Below, in pieces: positions 36,128-44,480 of a DNA stretch of 64,000 bases. The notes below the pieces were generated by a model that saw only the letters and a program-made list of their open reading frames with translations, did not search any database and was not told where the DNA came from. This stretch comes from Rhodanobacter sp. (lineage in GTDB: Bacteria; Pseudomonadota; Gammaproteobacteria; Xanthomonadales; Rhodanobacteraceae). The first letter of the stretch is position 1. Each line of letters begins with the position of its first letter. Location: contig JASBTI010000043.1 of assembly GCA_030148505.1 (NCBI GenBank), forward strand, positions 1 to 64,000, given 5' to 3'. Made by a program: the position numbers and the translations under genes.

Positions 36128-36916
36128 TCAGCGAAGCGGCTTGACGGGCTGAATGAGCAGATTCTGCAGGCGTTGCGCCTCCGCGTCGCGAAACACATCC
36201 AGCCCGATCGGCATGGTCTCCTGGGGCTGCCGGGGGGCGATCCGATAACTACCGAACAGCCGGTCCCACCACGAGACATGGAAGCCGTAGTTGCTGTCGT
36301 GCTCCTCGCGTAGCACGGAGTGGTGGATGCGGTGCATGTCGGGGGTTACGAACACCCAACGCAGCACGGCATCCAGTCGGGTCGGCAACCGCAGATTGGT
36401 ATGCGTCATCAGCGAAAAACTGCTGAGCACGATTTCGAATACCACCACGACCACGGGACTGGCCCCGATCAGGATCACGGCGGCGATCTTCACCAGCATC
36501 GACAACAGGATTTCCAGTGGATGAAAACGCACACCGGACGTAACGTCCAGGGCCAGATCGGTGTGATGTACGCGATGCAGGCGCCACAGCACGTCAACGA
36601 CATGCATCAGGCGGTGCTGGCCATAGATCACCAGATCCAGCGCCGCGAAGGCGATGACGGCAGCGGGCAGGGCGGGAACCTGCAACCACGCCAGCAGGCC
36701 AAACCGGCTGGTTTGGGCCCATATCGCGGCGTCGACGGCCAGCCACGGCATCAATACCCGCAGCGCAAGTACATTGATCGCACCGAGGCCTAGATTCACC
36801 GGCCAGCGAATGCCTCGCCGAGCCGTATTCTTCTGCATCGGCCAGCGCCATTCCGCGATGCCCATCAACACCAGAAGGCTCAGAAACGACAGCATGCGAA
36901 GCGCATCTTCACCCAT
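36128..36916 (-). CDS. Sterol desaturase/fatty acid hydroxylase family protein
   Basis: A 262-residue membrane protein with the di-iron histidine clusters HRLMH, HRVHH and HRIHH in the order of the family, and hydrophobic segments at MLSFLSLLVLMGI, LLAWLQVPALPAAVIAF and VKIAAVILIGASPVVVVVF. Such enzymes hydroxylate or desaturate lipids; the bacterial substrates are generally unknown. The start MGEDALRML is chosen because the longer frame upstream lacks family resemblance. It is convergent with the response-regulator gene, 28 bases away. Confidence 0.9.
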   Translation of the reverse strand: MGEDALRMLSFLSLLVLMGIAEWRWPMQKNTARRGIRWPVNLGLGAINVLALRVLMPWLAVDAAIWAQTSRFGLLAWLQVPALPAAVIAFAALDLVIYGQHRLMHVVDVLWRLHRVHHTDLALDVTSGVRFHPLEILLSMLVKIAAVILIGASPVVVVVFEIVLSSFSLMTHTNLRLPTRLDAVLRWVFVTPDMHRIHHSVLREEHDSNYGFHVSWWDRLFGSYRIAPRQPQETMPIGLDVFRDAEAQRLQNLLIQPVKPLR

Positions 36917-37030
36917 GGTTGAAACCCTTTCAGGGACTGCGCGGAAACAAGGATACTGAACAGCGAGATGGGGCTGACATTGTTGAAAAGCAACGTGAAA
37001 CAAAGAGTGCGGCAACCACCATGCATTGCC

Positions 37031-38620
37031 TCAGACCACGGTTATGTGCTCCACCGGCACCTTGGCATGAAGTTCGTACAAATCGTGGCGGCGATCGAGC
37101 AGTGGCCGCACCGAGGCGCATTGGCGCTGGATGTCCAGCGCACCGAGGTCGAGATCGGCAATGACCACGGTTTGCGTATTGACGATGCCCTCGGCAGCGA
37201 CACCGTTCATCGGAAAGGCAAAGTCGCTCGGCGTGCAAATAGCCGCCTGGCCGAAATTGATCGACATCGAGGGGCTGTGGGTGAGGCCGCCGACATTGCC
37301 GGACATCACCACATACACCATATTTTCCACGGCGCGCGCCTGGGCACAGTAGCGTACGCGCAGGTAGCTCTTGCGCTCGTCGGTGGCGAATGGATTGAGG
37401 ATGATGTCGACACCGTGCTCGACCAGCATGCGGGTCAGTTCCGGAAACTCGATGTCGTAGCAAACCACGATCGCGATCCGTCCAATCGCCGTCTCGAACA
37501 CCTTGATGCCTTCACCCGGTGTAATCCCCCAATACTCGCGTTCCGCCGGCGTGATGTGCAGTTTTTCCTGAGTGTAGGTACCGCCACTAGGGGTATAGAG
37601 GTGGGCCACATTGCGCATGCCCTGGGCGGTACGCAGCGGCGTGGTGCCGCCGACCAGGTGCAGCCTGTGGCGCATCGCCGTCTCCCGAAACAACGTGTCG
37701 ATGCGGGGCGCCAGGGCTGCAAGCTGTTCCACCGCATCGAGTAGCGCAATACCGCGAGTGAAGGTGGAGTACAGCTGCGCGGTCACGAATTCAGGGAACA
37801 GCAACAGATGGCTGTCGTAGGTGGCGGCACTCTGGGCGAAATATTCGATCTGGTCGGCGAAATCCTCGAAGCTGCTGATTCGACGTTGATCGTACTGGGT
37901 GGCGCAGACCCGGACGTGCCGTGCGGTGCGACGCACCGGAGCACCGGCAATCATCCGTTTGCGTGGCTGAAAGTCCGCGTTCGTCATCACCAGATGGGTG
38001 GCATAACCGAGGCTTTCCTGGTCGTCGAGATAGCCGTAGTGCACGTCGAGTACGTCATAGCCGGCGTACAAGTGGGCATTGAGTGCGGGATCGCGCAGCT
38101 CGCCGGCCTTGACCTTGTCGACGTACTCCTGCGCTGTCAGCTGGCCCCGATGCGCCGCATAACCGGGGATCCGCCCACCGGCCACCATTTGCTTCAGGTT
38201 GTGTCGCTTCATCAAGGTGCGCCGCGCCTGATAGAGCAGGCGGGAAACGCCCTTGCCCTGCCAGTCCGGGTGCACCGCAATATCGGCGCCATACAACGTC
38301 TGTCCGGCCGGGTCATGGGTGCTGAACGTGCCGAAACCGGTCATTTCCGTATGGTTGTACCAGGGGCTGTCGTCATCGAGCTGGGTGATCAGGCTGGTGG
38401 CGTAGCCGACTACCTGATTACCGACCACAGCCACATGCTGGCCGGTAGGGAAGGCTGCCAGCTGCAGCGAATAGTTGCGTTCATCGGCAATACTTGATGC
38501 AGGCCATGCCGCATAGGCAGCGCGTGCCACGGCGGCCATGCCGGCGACGTCCCCGGGCTTGGCGGTACGTACCTTGACTTGCTCTTTCGAGCGGACGGCT
38601 TCAACAGATTTGTTTGGCAT
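37031..38620 (-). CDS. GNAT acetyltransferase-nitrilase fusion protein
   Basis: A 529-residue two-domain protein. Residues about 15-215 form a GNAT-type N-acetyltransferase (VHPDWQGKGVSRLLYQARR is the acetyl-CoA binding loop). Residues about 240-520 form a carbon-nitrogen hydrolase with the triad Glu in LLFPEFVT, Lys in QEKLHITPAE and Cys in IVVCYDIEFPE. This fusion is a known architecture in bacteria and yeast-like relatives, but its substrate is not established. The start MPNKSVEAVRS lies after an unconvincing longer frame. It is a single gene on the minus strand. Confidence 0.92.
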   Translation of the reverse strand: MPNKSVEAVRSKEQVKVRTAKPGDVAGMAAVARAAYAAWPASSIADERNYSLQLAAFPTGQHVAVVGNQVVGYATSLITQLDDDSPWYNHTEMTGFGTFSTHDPAGQTLYGADIAVHPDWQGKGVSRLLYQARRTLMKRHNLKQMVAGGRIPGYAAHRGQLTAQEYVDKVKAGELRDPALNAHLYAGYDVLDVHYGYLDDQESLGYATHLVMTNADFQPRKRMIAGAPVRRTARHVRVCATQYDQRRISSFEDFADQIEYFAQSAATYDSHLLLFPEFVTAQLYSTFTRGIALLDAVEQLAALAPRIDTLFRETAMRHRLHLVGGTTPLRTAQGMRNVAHLYTPSGGTYTQEKLHITPAEREYWGITPGEGIKVFETAIGRIAIVVCYDIEFPELTRMLVEHGVDIILNPFATDERKSYLRVRYCAQARAVENMVYVVMSGNVGGLTHSPSMSINFGQAAICTPSDFAFPMNGVAAEGIVNTQTVVIADLDLGALDIQRQCASVRPLLDRRHDLYELHAKVPVEHITVV

Positions 38621-38882
38621 GGCGCACTCTAGCAGTCTGTCGGGCTTGGTTGGTCGAGGCGACAATGCGACCGGGCGAGGAAGCGGCAGGGAGTGGATCG
38701 CACAGACGGATTCGCAGACCGGTCGACTAAAGTCCGACATGTTGCCAGAAAACTGTTGTCATCCTCGATGGTGGCGCCTCCACCGTCATTCACCGCGAAT
38801 TTTCCGTAACCGGCCGGCCACCTCATCTGTGCCGGGCCTCGGGTAGGTCATACGATACGCCCTGTTTTGAAGGGAGCGACAT

Positions 38883-39047
38883 ATGGGTAGCTGCATCGAT
38901 ATCGAACTCGACGCTGCCGAGATGATCCTGCCGAACACCCGGCTGTCCGCTGTGCTATTCGTCGCTGACACCAGCTGTGGCTGTCGCAAGATGCTGGTTC
39001 ACCTCAAGCAGGCCGGATGCCGCAGGCCACGCGGGTGGGTAGATTAA
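38883..39047 (+). CDS. Small hypothetical protein, possibly truncated
   Basis: A 54-residue frame starting MGSCIDIELDAAEMILPN with a good ribosome binding site (AAGGGAG, 8 bases before the ATG). The middle has LSAVLFVADTSCGCRKML, with a CxC pair. The C-terminal end is basic and looks like read-through into non-coding DNA, so it may be the stub of a longer gene. No family recognised. Confidence 0.4.
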   Translation: MGSCIDIELDAAEMILPNTRLSAVLFVADTSCGCRKMLVHLKQAGCRRPRGWVD

Positions 39048-39252
39048 ATATTCGCGGCAGGGAGACGTCGGGCCGAGTGAGGGACGAAGCAGGGCGCTCA
39101 TGATCTCGTCGTCGGGGGGCTGTGATAGGCGAGTCTGTCTCCATCACCCTGCTAGTCGAGGTCAAGCTGGTCGATCCCACGGATTGACGCGACTCAATGT
39201 CACAGCGGCACCCCAGCCTTTCCGGGCTAACCTATCCGGGTGGCCGGAATAG

Positions 39253-39266
39253 TTGATCTGGATCAA
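39253..39266 (+). promoter_or_regulatory. Anr/FNR box upstream of cydAB
   Basis: TTGATCTGGATCAA is a perfect FNR-type palindrome (TTGAT-N4-ATCAA). It lies upstream of cydA, whose bd oxidase is typically induced at low oxygen by FNR/Anr regulators. Confidence 0.8.
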
Positions 39267-39404
39267 TCTTTGGAACCGGATGATCCCTCACACTCCCGCC
39301 CGATTGCCTCAGGTATCTCGCGTATTGGTCGGACCCCATGAATACGACACCATACGGGAGCCGCCGTCACTAGAGGCCACGTCTACATTCGACGAGGAAA
39401 CACC

Positions 39405-39605
39405 GTGTCGATTTCTATGAAACAGAAAGATCAGGAAATCCTTTGTGGGGCCAGACGCTGCGTACGCGTTGCGCAGACGCTCCCTCTAGGTCCATGGTTG
39501 GCGATCCCTGTTCGAACTTCTCAAATTGCCTGGGACCGGCGCCGGACCTCCATCAACGGAACGCGCCAGCTCAAACCACCGTCGGGAAGCCCCTATCATG
39601 CATGA
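39405..39605 (+). CDS. Candidate upstream ORF overlapping the cydA start
   Basis: A 66-codon frame from GTG with GAGGAAA about 7 bases upstream; its TGA (39603-39605) lies just after the cydA ATG (39598-39600). The peptide (MSISMKQKDQEILCG...) has no recognisable family. It may be a leader that couples translation to cydA, whose own ribosome binding site is weak, or it may be chance. Confidence 0.3.
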   Translation: MSISMKQKDQEILCGARRCVRVAQTLPLGPWLAIPVRTSQIAWDRRRTSINGTRQLKPPSGSPYHA

Positions 39606-41202
39606 CATCACCGTCGTCGATCTGTCGCGTTGGCAGTTCGCCATTACCGTGCTGTACCACTTCCTGTTTGTACCGTTGACGCTGGGACTGTCGTTCATGC
39701 TGGCCGCGATGGAAACGGTCTACGTTACCACCGGCAAGCAGATCTACCGGGAGATCGCCCAGTTCTGGGGGAAACTCTTTTTGATCAATTTTGCGCTCGG
39801 CGTAGCCACCGGGCTGACCATGGAGTTCGAGTTCGGAACCAACTGGTCGTTCTACTCCAGTTTTGTTGGCGATATCTTCGGCGCACCGCTAGCGATCGAA
39901 GGGCTGATGGCGTTTTTCCTCGAAGCCACCTTCGTTGGCATGATGGTATTTGGCTGGGATCGCCTCAAGCGCGGCCAGCATCTGGCCGTCACCTATATGG
40001 TGGCGCTGGGCTCAAACCTGTCGGCCTTGTGGATCCTGATTGCCAACAGTTTCATGCAGAATCCGCAAGGTGCCACCTTCAATCCAGCCACCATGCGCAT
40101 GGAGCTGACCAGCTTCACCCAATTGATCTTCAGCCACGACGCGCAGGCCAAGTTCGTACACACCAGCATCGCCGGTTATGTCACCGGCGCGATTTTCGTG
40201 GCAGGTATCAGTGCCTGGTACATGCTCAAGGGGCGGCATATCGAGCTTGCCAGACGTTCGTTCCGGATGGCGGTGCTGTTCGGTGTGCTGTCCACTGCAG
40301 GCGTGATTACCCTCGGCGACGCGCTCGGCTTCGTCGGTGGCCAGGCTCAGCCCAGCAAGCTTGCGGCGATGGAGGGGCTGTGGAAGAGCGAGGCGGCGCC
40401 CATGCCGTTCAATCTGGTGGCTTTCCCTTCGCAGAAGGAACAGGTCAATCACGACCAGCTGCAGATTCCGTACGCACTCTCGCTGCTGGTCACCCACTCC
40501 ATGGATGGCACCGTGCCGGGTTTCGACAAGCTTGAACAACAGGCTGTGGGGCGCATAAAAAACGGTATCCCGGCCGTCGAGGCCTTGCAGACATTGGCGA
40601 GCAAACCGGGTGACGCCGCGGCGCTGGCGCAGTTCCGCGCGCACGAAAAGGATCTTGGCTACGGCTTTCTGGTGCAGCGGTACGCCGAGGATGTCAGCAA
40701 GGCCACGGATGCAGAGATCGGCACCGCCGCTCGGGACATTATCCCGGAGGTGGCACCAATCTTCTGGTCGTTCCGCGCCATGGTCGCGATGGGCTTGGCG
40801 ATGCTGGCCTTCTTTGTACTGGCGGTGATCTTCAGTCTGCGCAATGACATCGTGCGTCAGCGCTGGTTCCTGAAGATCGCGGTGTGGATGATTCCCGTAC
40901 CATTCTTGGCCTGCGAAGCGGGCTGGCTGGTGGCCGAACTGGGGCGTCAGCCATGGACCGTGTACGGGGTACTGCCAACCTGGATGTCCGCGTCCACCCA
41001 CAGCGTCGGCTACATGATCTTTTCGCTGGTGGGTTTCGTGGGACTGTATACCGTGTTCATTATCGCCGAGATGTATCTGATGCTGCGCGCGATCCGCAAG
41101 GGCCCGGATGAGCCGCATGGCGACGACCCCGACCGGGATAGCGATCCGATGCTCAATAACAGCGCAAAAGCCGGGCCGTTCGCCGGCTATGCGGAGGGTT
41201 GA
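39598..41202 (+). CDS. cydA: Cytochrome bd ubiquinol oxidase subunit I
   Basis: A 534-residue membrane protein carrying the three hemes of the bd oxidase, which reduces oxygen with quinol at high affinity. The N-terminus has the heme ligand region SRWQFAITVLYHFLFVPLTLGLS (His in LYHF), then GDIFGAPLAIEGLMAFFLEATF and the long Q-loop (about residues 245-375, including FPSQKEQVNHDQLQIPYALSL) typical of the E. coli-like L-type. The start MHDITVVDLSR aligns with the family. It is followed three bases later by cydB. Confidence 0.97.
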   Translation: MHDITVVDLSRWQFAITVLYHFLFVPLTLGLSFMLAAMETVYVTTGKQIYREIAQFWGKLFLINFALGVATGLTMEFEFGTNWSFYSSFVGDIFGAPLAIEGLMAFFLEATFVGMMVFGWDRLKRGQHLAVTYMVALGSNLSALWILIANSFMQNPQGATFNPATMRMELTSFTQLIFSHDAQAKFVHTSIAGYVTGAIFVAGISAWYMLKGRHIELARRSFRMAVLFGVLSTAGVITLGDALGFVGGQAQPSKLAAMEGLWKSEAAPMPFNLVAFPSQKEQVNHDQLQIPYALSLLVTHSMDGTVPGFDKLEQQAVGRIKNGIPAVEALQTLASKPGDAAALAQFRAHEKDLGYGFLVQRYAEDVSKATDAEIGTAARDIIPEVAPIFWSFRAMVAMGLAMLAFFVLAVIFSLRNDIVRQRWFLKIAVWMIPVPFLACEAGWLVAELGRQPWTVYGVLPTWMSASTHSVGYMIFSLVGFVGLYTVFIIAEMYLMLRAIRKGPDEPHGDDPDRDSDPMLNNSAKAGPFAGYAEG

Positions 41203-41205
41203 TCG

Positions 41206-42339
41206 ATGGATATGTATACCGTTTTCCAGATTGTCTGGTGGATACTGCTTGGTGTTCTGCTGAGCGGGCTGGCGGTAATGGTAGGTATGGACATGGGCGT
41301 AGGCACGATTCTGCGCTATGTCGGTCGCAGCGATCTGGAGCGTAGGGTTGCGCTCAACATCATCGGTCCGCACTGGGAGGGCAACCAAGTATGGTTCGTA
41401 CTCGGCGGCGGCGCCGTATTCGCTGCCTTTCCACTGATCTATGCCACGGCATTTTCGGGCTTCTACGTGGTCATGCTGTTGTTGCTCTGGAGCATGATCC
41501 TGCGTCCACTCGGTTTCGAATACCGCAGTAAGTTGCCATCCGCCAGATGGCGTGGCATGTGGGATTGGGCGCTATTCATCAGTGGTCTGGTGCCGATGGT
41601 GGTGTTCGGTGCCGCATTCGGTAACTTGTTTGAGGGCGTGCCATTCCAGTTCAGCTGGAATCTCACCTCGACCTATACCGGCTCGTTCCTTGCGTTGCTC
41701 AACCCGTTTGCGATCCTTTGCGGCCTGTTGTCCGCTTCGCTGTCGGTCTTCATGGGTTCGGTGACCGTGATGAACGGTGCCGAGGGCGTGATCTATGAGC
41801 GCGGCCGCAAGCTGGCACGTTTTTCCGCGGTGCTGGCGGCCGTGCTGTTCGCCGTTGGCGGCTTCTGGGTGAAAGGCATGCAGGGCTATGTGCTGACCAG
41901 CAGTCCCGGTGCCGGTGTGCCGCAGACTCCGCTGCAACAGGTGGTGACGTTGATCGACGGTGCTTGGTTCGGCAACTTGCATACCCATGCATGGCTTTGG
42001 TTGTTGCCGGCGCTGGGCTTCGCCGGCATGTTGTTCGGCTTGCTGGCTGCCAATGCACGCCGCTCGCATCTGGCCTGGTGGTCGGGTGCGATGGCCTGGG
42101 TCGGCGTGATTGCCACCGCCGGGGCAGCGCTATTCCCCTTCATGTTGCCGTCAAGCAGCGAGCCGGCGCAGAGTCTCACCGTATGGAACTCCAGCTCCAG
42201 CGAACTGACCTTGACCTGGATGTTCGGTTTTGCCGTGGTATTCGTGCCGCTGATTGTCTGGTACACCAGTTGGGCCTTTTACGTGATGCGTGGCAAGGTC
42301 AAAGCCGAGCATGTTGCCGCCGATGAACACAGCTACTGA
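41206..42339 (+). CDS. cydB: Cytochrome bd ubiquinol oxidase subunit II
   Basis: A 377-residue protein with about eight membrane helices and the CydB signature GVLLSGLAVMVGMDMGVGTILRYVGRSDLERRV, then GPHWEGNQVWFVLGGGAVFAAFP. It pairs with CydA to form the oxidase. It starts three bases after cydA and the operon continues with a CydX-like small protein about 100 bases on. Confidence 0.97.
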   Translation: MDMYTVFQIVWWILLGVLLSGLAVMVGMDMGVGTILRYVGRSDLERRVALNIIGPHWEGNQVWFVLGGGAVFAAFPLIYATAFSGFYVVMLLLLWSMILRPLGFEYRSKLPSARWRGMWDWALFISGLVPMVVFGAAFGNLFEGVPFQFSWNLTSTYTGSFLALLNPFAILCGLLSASLSVFMGSVTVMNGAEGVIYERGRKLARFSAVLAAVLFAVGGFWVKGMQGYVLTSSPGAGVPQTPLQQVVTLIDGAWFGNLHTHAWLWLLPALGFAGMLFGLLAANARRSHLAWWSGAMAWVGVIATAGAALFPFMLPSSSEPAQSLTVWNSSSSELTLTWMFGFAVVFVPLIVWYTSWAFYVMRGKVKAEHVAADEHSY

Positions 42340-42443
42340 AGGACGGCTGTGAAAACATCATCGATCTGTTGTGCCCGTCGTGAAACACCCGTGCCAGTGG
42401 CGCGCAGCCTGGCATCTTGCTTCACGCTCGCTGAGGACCATCC

Positions 42444-42662
42444 ATGAAAACGCTTCTGCTGTTTGTTCTCTTCATGCTGATTGCGATACTCGTGATCTTG
42501 CTGGCCATCGTGCTGGGTGATTCCGGCGCATGGTATTTCGCCTGGCTGGTCGGTACCGGCATGATTGTGCTGATTACCGCCGCCGGTGGCGCGATGCTGG
42601 ATGCCCAGGATGAACACGCTGCCCTAGAGACAGAAGCCGGGACCAACGCCAAACGTGCTTGA
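42444..42662 (+). CDS. cydX: CydX-like small subunit with an extra N-terminal membrane helix
   Basis: A 72-residue protein with two membrane segments. The second part, AWYFAWLVGTGMIVLITAAGGAML, matches the WYFAWILGxG core of CydX, the roughly 37-residue single-helix subunit that stabilises bd oxidase. Unlike ordinary CydX it has an additional N-terminal helix (TLLLFVLFMLIAILVILLAIVLG) and an acidic C-terminal tail. It lies between cydB and cydD, the place of cydX. Identity rests on the core motif and position. Confidence 0.7.
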   Translation: MKTLLLFVLFMLIAILVILLAIVLGDSGAWYFAWLVGTGMIVLITAAGGAMLDAQDEHAALETEAGTNAKRA

Positions 42663-42731
42663 ACGTGATGGTCAGCCGATGCTGTTCTCCTCCGGCGGGC
42701 CTTGCACTGGCCCGGCCTTTCCTAACGTCCG

Positions 42732-44480
42732 ATGACCGCTTCCACATCTTCCTGGTTACGTGAGCAGGCGCGCCCGACACACCGTTTATTGGCGCTCGGG
42801 GTGACCGCTGGCGTGGTACAGGCGGTACTGCTGTGCTTCGGTGCCTGGCTGATGGCGCACATGCTCGCCCAGGCAGTTCTGGCTGGGCGAAAACTGCATG
42901 AGCTTTGGCCCGGCATGGTGGCCTTGTTGGTGCTTGCGCTGGTGCGTTTCACTCTCGGTCTGTGGCAGCGGCGCATGACCTTCGAGGCCGGTGCGCAGGT
43001 GAGCGACAACGTACGCAACGCACTGGAACAAAGGGTGCGACGGCTCGGTCCAGATTGGGCTGTGCAGCAAGCCAGTGGCGATATTGTCACCCGCAGCGTC
43101 GATGGCGTGCAGGCCCTGGTTCCCTATTATGCGGGGTACCTGCCGCAACTGGCACTCACCGCATTGATACCCGCGGTGATCCTGCTGGCGGTAATGCCGG
43201 CCGATCCATGGTCGGCCTTGATCCTGCTGCTCACCGCGCCGTTGATTCCCTTGTTCATGGTTCTGGTCGGCGGCGTCGCCGAGCGTGCCAGTCAGCGTCG
43301 CTGGTCGCGACTGCGCCGGATGGGTGCGCGCTTCATGGATGCACTCTCCGGGCTGACTACCTTGCGGCTATGTCGCGCCACCGGCAGGGAAGAGGCGCTG
43401 CTGGCGGCCAGTGGCGAAGCCTACCGGCTGGAAACCATGGCTGTGCTGCGTATCGCCTTCCTGTCGGCGCTGGTGCTGGAGTTCTTTACGACGGTCAGTA
43501 TTGCGGTACTGGCAGTACTGATCGGCTTCCGCCTGATGTGGGGCACGCTGGGTTTCGAGCAGGGTCTGTTTGTGTTGCTGTTGGCCCCCGAGTTATTTCT
43601 GCCGCTGCGTACATTGGGTACCCAGCGGCACCGGCGGATGGAAGCCGCCGCCGCTGCCGAGGATCTGATCACGCTGCTGGGCACGCCTGCTGCCGAGACG
43701 TCGTCCCGCCCGGACTCGGCGGCTGCCCGTCGGAATACCTTTGCGACACGGCAGGTTGCGCTGACATTCGACCAGGTGAGCTTCGGCTACGAGCCGGCGC
43801 GTATCGTGCTGGAGGATCTCAATCTCCGGGTCGATGCGGGTACGGTGCTGACCCTGGTCGGCAGTACCGGCAGCGGCAAGAGCACGCTACTCAACCTGCT
43901 GATGGGATTCGCCTCACCGCAGCGCGGCCGGATCCTGGCCAATGGAAAAGACTTGGCCACACTCGATATGCCCTCATGGCGGCAGCATATGAGCTGGGTA
44001 TCCCAGCGGGCGCATGTTTTCCACGGCAGTCTTCGCGACAACTTGTTGATGGCGGCGCCAACTGCCGACGAAACGCGCCTGCAACACGCGCTGCGGGCAT
44101 CCGCCCTGCAAGCGGTGGTGGCACGTCTGCCACAGGGGCTGGATACCCCCCTGGGCGAACATGGCCAGGGCCTGTCCGGTGGTGAACGCCAGCGCCTGGC
44201 GTTGGCCCGCGCATGGCTGCGCGATGCACCCTTGCTGCTGCTGGACGAACCCACCCAGCACCTGGATGCCGCCACCGCGGTGAAGGTCGACATCGCCATC
44301 GACGCGCTCGCCGTGGGTCGTACCGTGATTCGCGTCGCCCATCGACTGCATGCCCTGGCCGATGATGCACGGATTGCTGTGCTGGCTGATGGACGGATAG
44401 TTGAAACAGGGAGGGTTGCCGATCTGCGTGCTTCCAAGGGCGCCTTTGCTCATTTGCTGGCGGCGGATCGTGCCGCATGA
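42732..44480 (+). CDS. cydD: Heterodimeric ABC transporter CydDC, subunit CydD
   Basis: A 582-residue ABC half-transporter needed for assembly of bd oxidase; CydDC exports thiols (cysteine, glutathione) to the periplasm. The membrane domain has six helices; the ATPase has GSTGSGKST, LSGGERQRLALARA and LLLLDEPTQHLD. The stop overlaps the cydC start by four bases (ATGA). Confidence 0.93.
   Translation: MTASTSSWLREQARPTHRLLALGVTAGVVQAVLLCFGAWLMAHMLAQAVLAGRKLHELWPGMVALLVLALVRFTLGLWQRRMTFEAGAQVSDNVRNALEQRVRRLGPDWAVQQASGDIVTRSVDGVQALVPYYAGYLPQLALTALIPAVILLAVMPADPWSALILLLTAPLIPLFMVLVGGVAERASQRRWSRLRRMGARFMDALSGLTTLRLCRATGREEALLAASGEAYRLETMAVLRIAFLSALVLEFFTTVSIAVLAVLIGFRLMWGTLGFEQGLFVLLLAPELFLPLRTLGTQRHRRMEAAAAAEDLITLLGTPAAETSSRPDSAAARRNTFATRQVALTFDQVSFGYEPARIVLEDLNLRVDAGTVLTLVGSTGSGKSTLLNLLMGFASPQRGRILANGKDLATLDMPSWRQHMSWVSQRAHVFHGSLRDNLLMAAPTADETRLQHALRASALQAVVARLPQGLDTPLGEHGQGLSGGERQRLALARAWLRDAPLLLLDEPTQHLDAATAVKVDIAIDALAVGRTVIRVAHRLHALADDARIAVLADGRIVETGRVADLRASKGAFAHLLAADRAA

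Larger units (their letters stand above)
38621..39597. other. Long intergenic region upstream of cydA
   Basis: Nearly 1 kb between the GNAT-nitrilase gene and cydA. It contains two small candidate ORFs (38883-39047 and 39405-39605) and an Anr/FNR box at 39253-39266, listed separately. Nothing else is convincing: no insertion sequence, no tRNA and no long repeat. The distance between the Anr box and cydA (about 330 bases) suggests a long leader. Confidence 0.5.
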
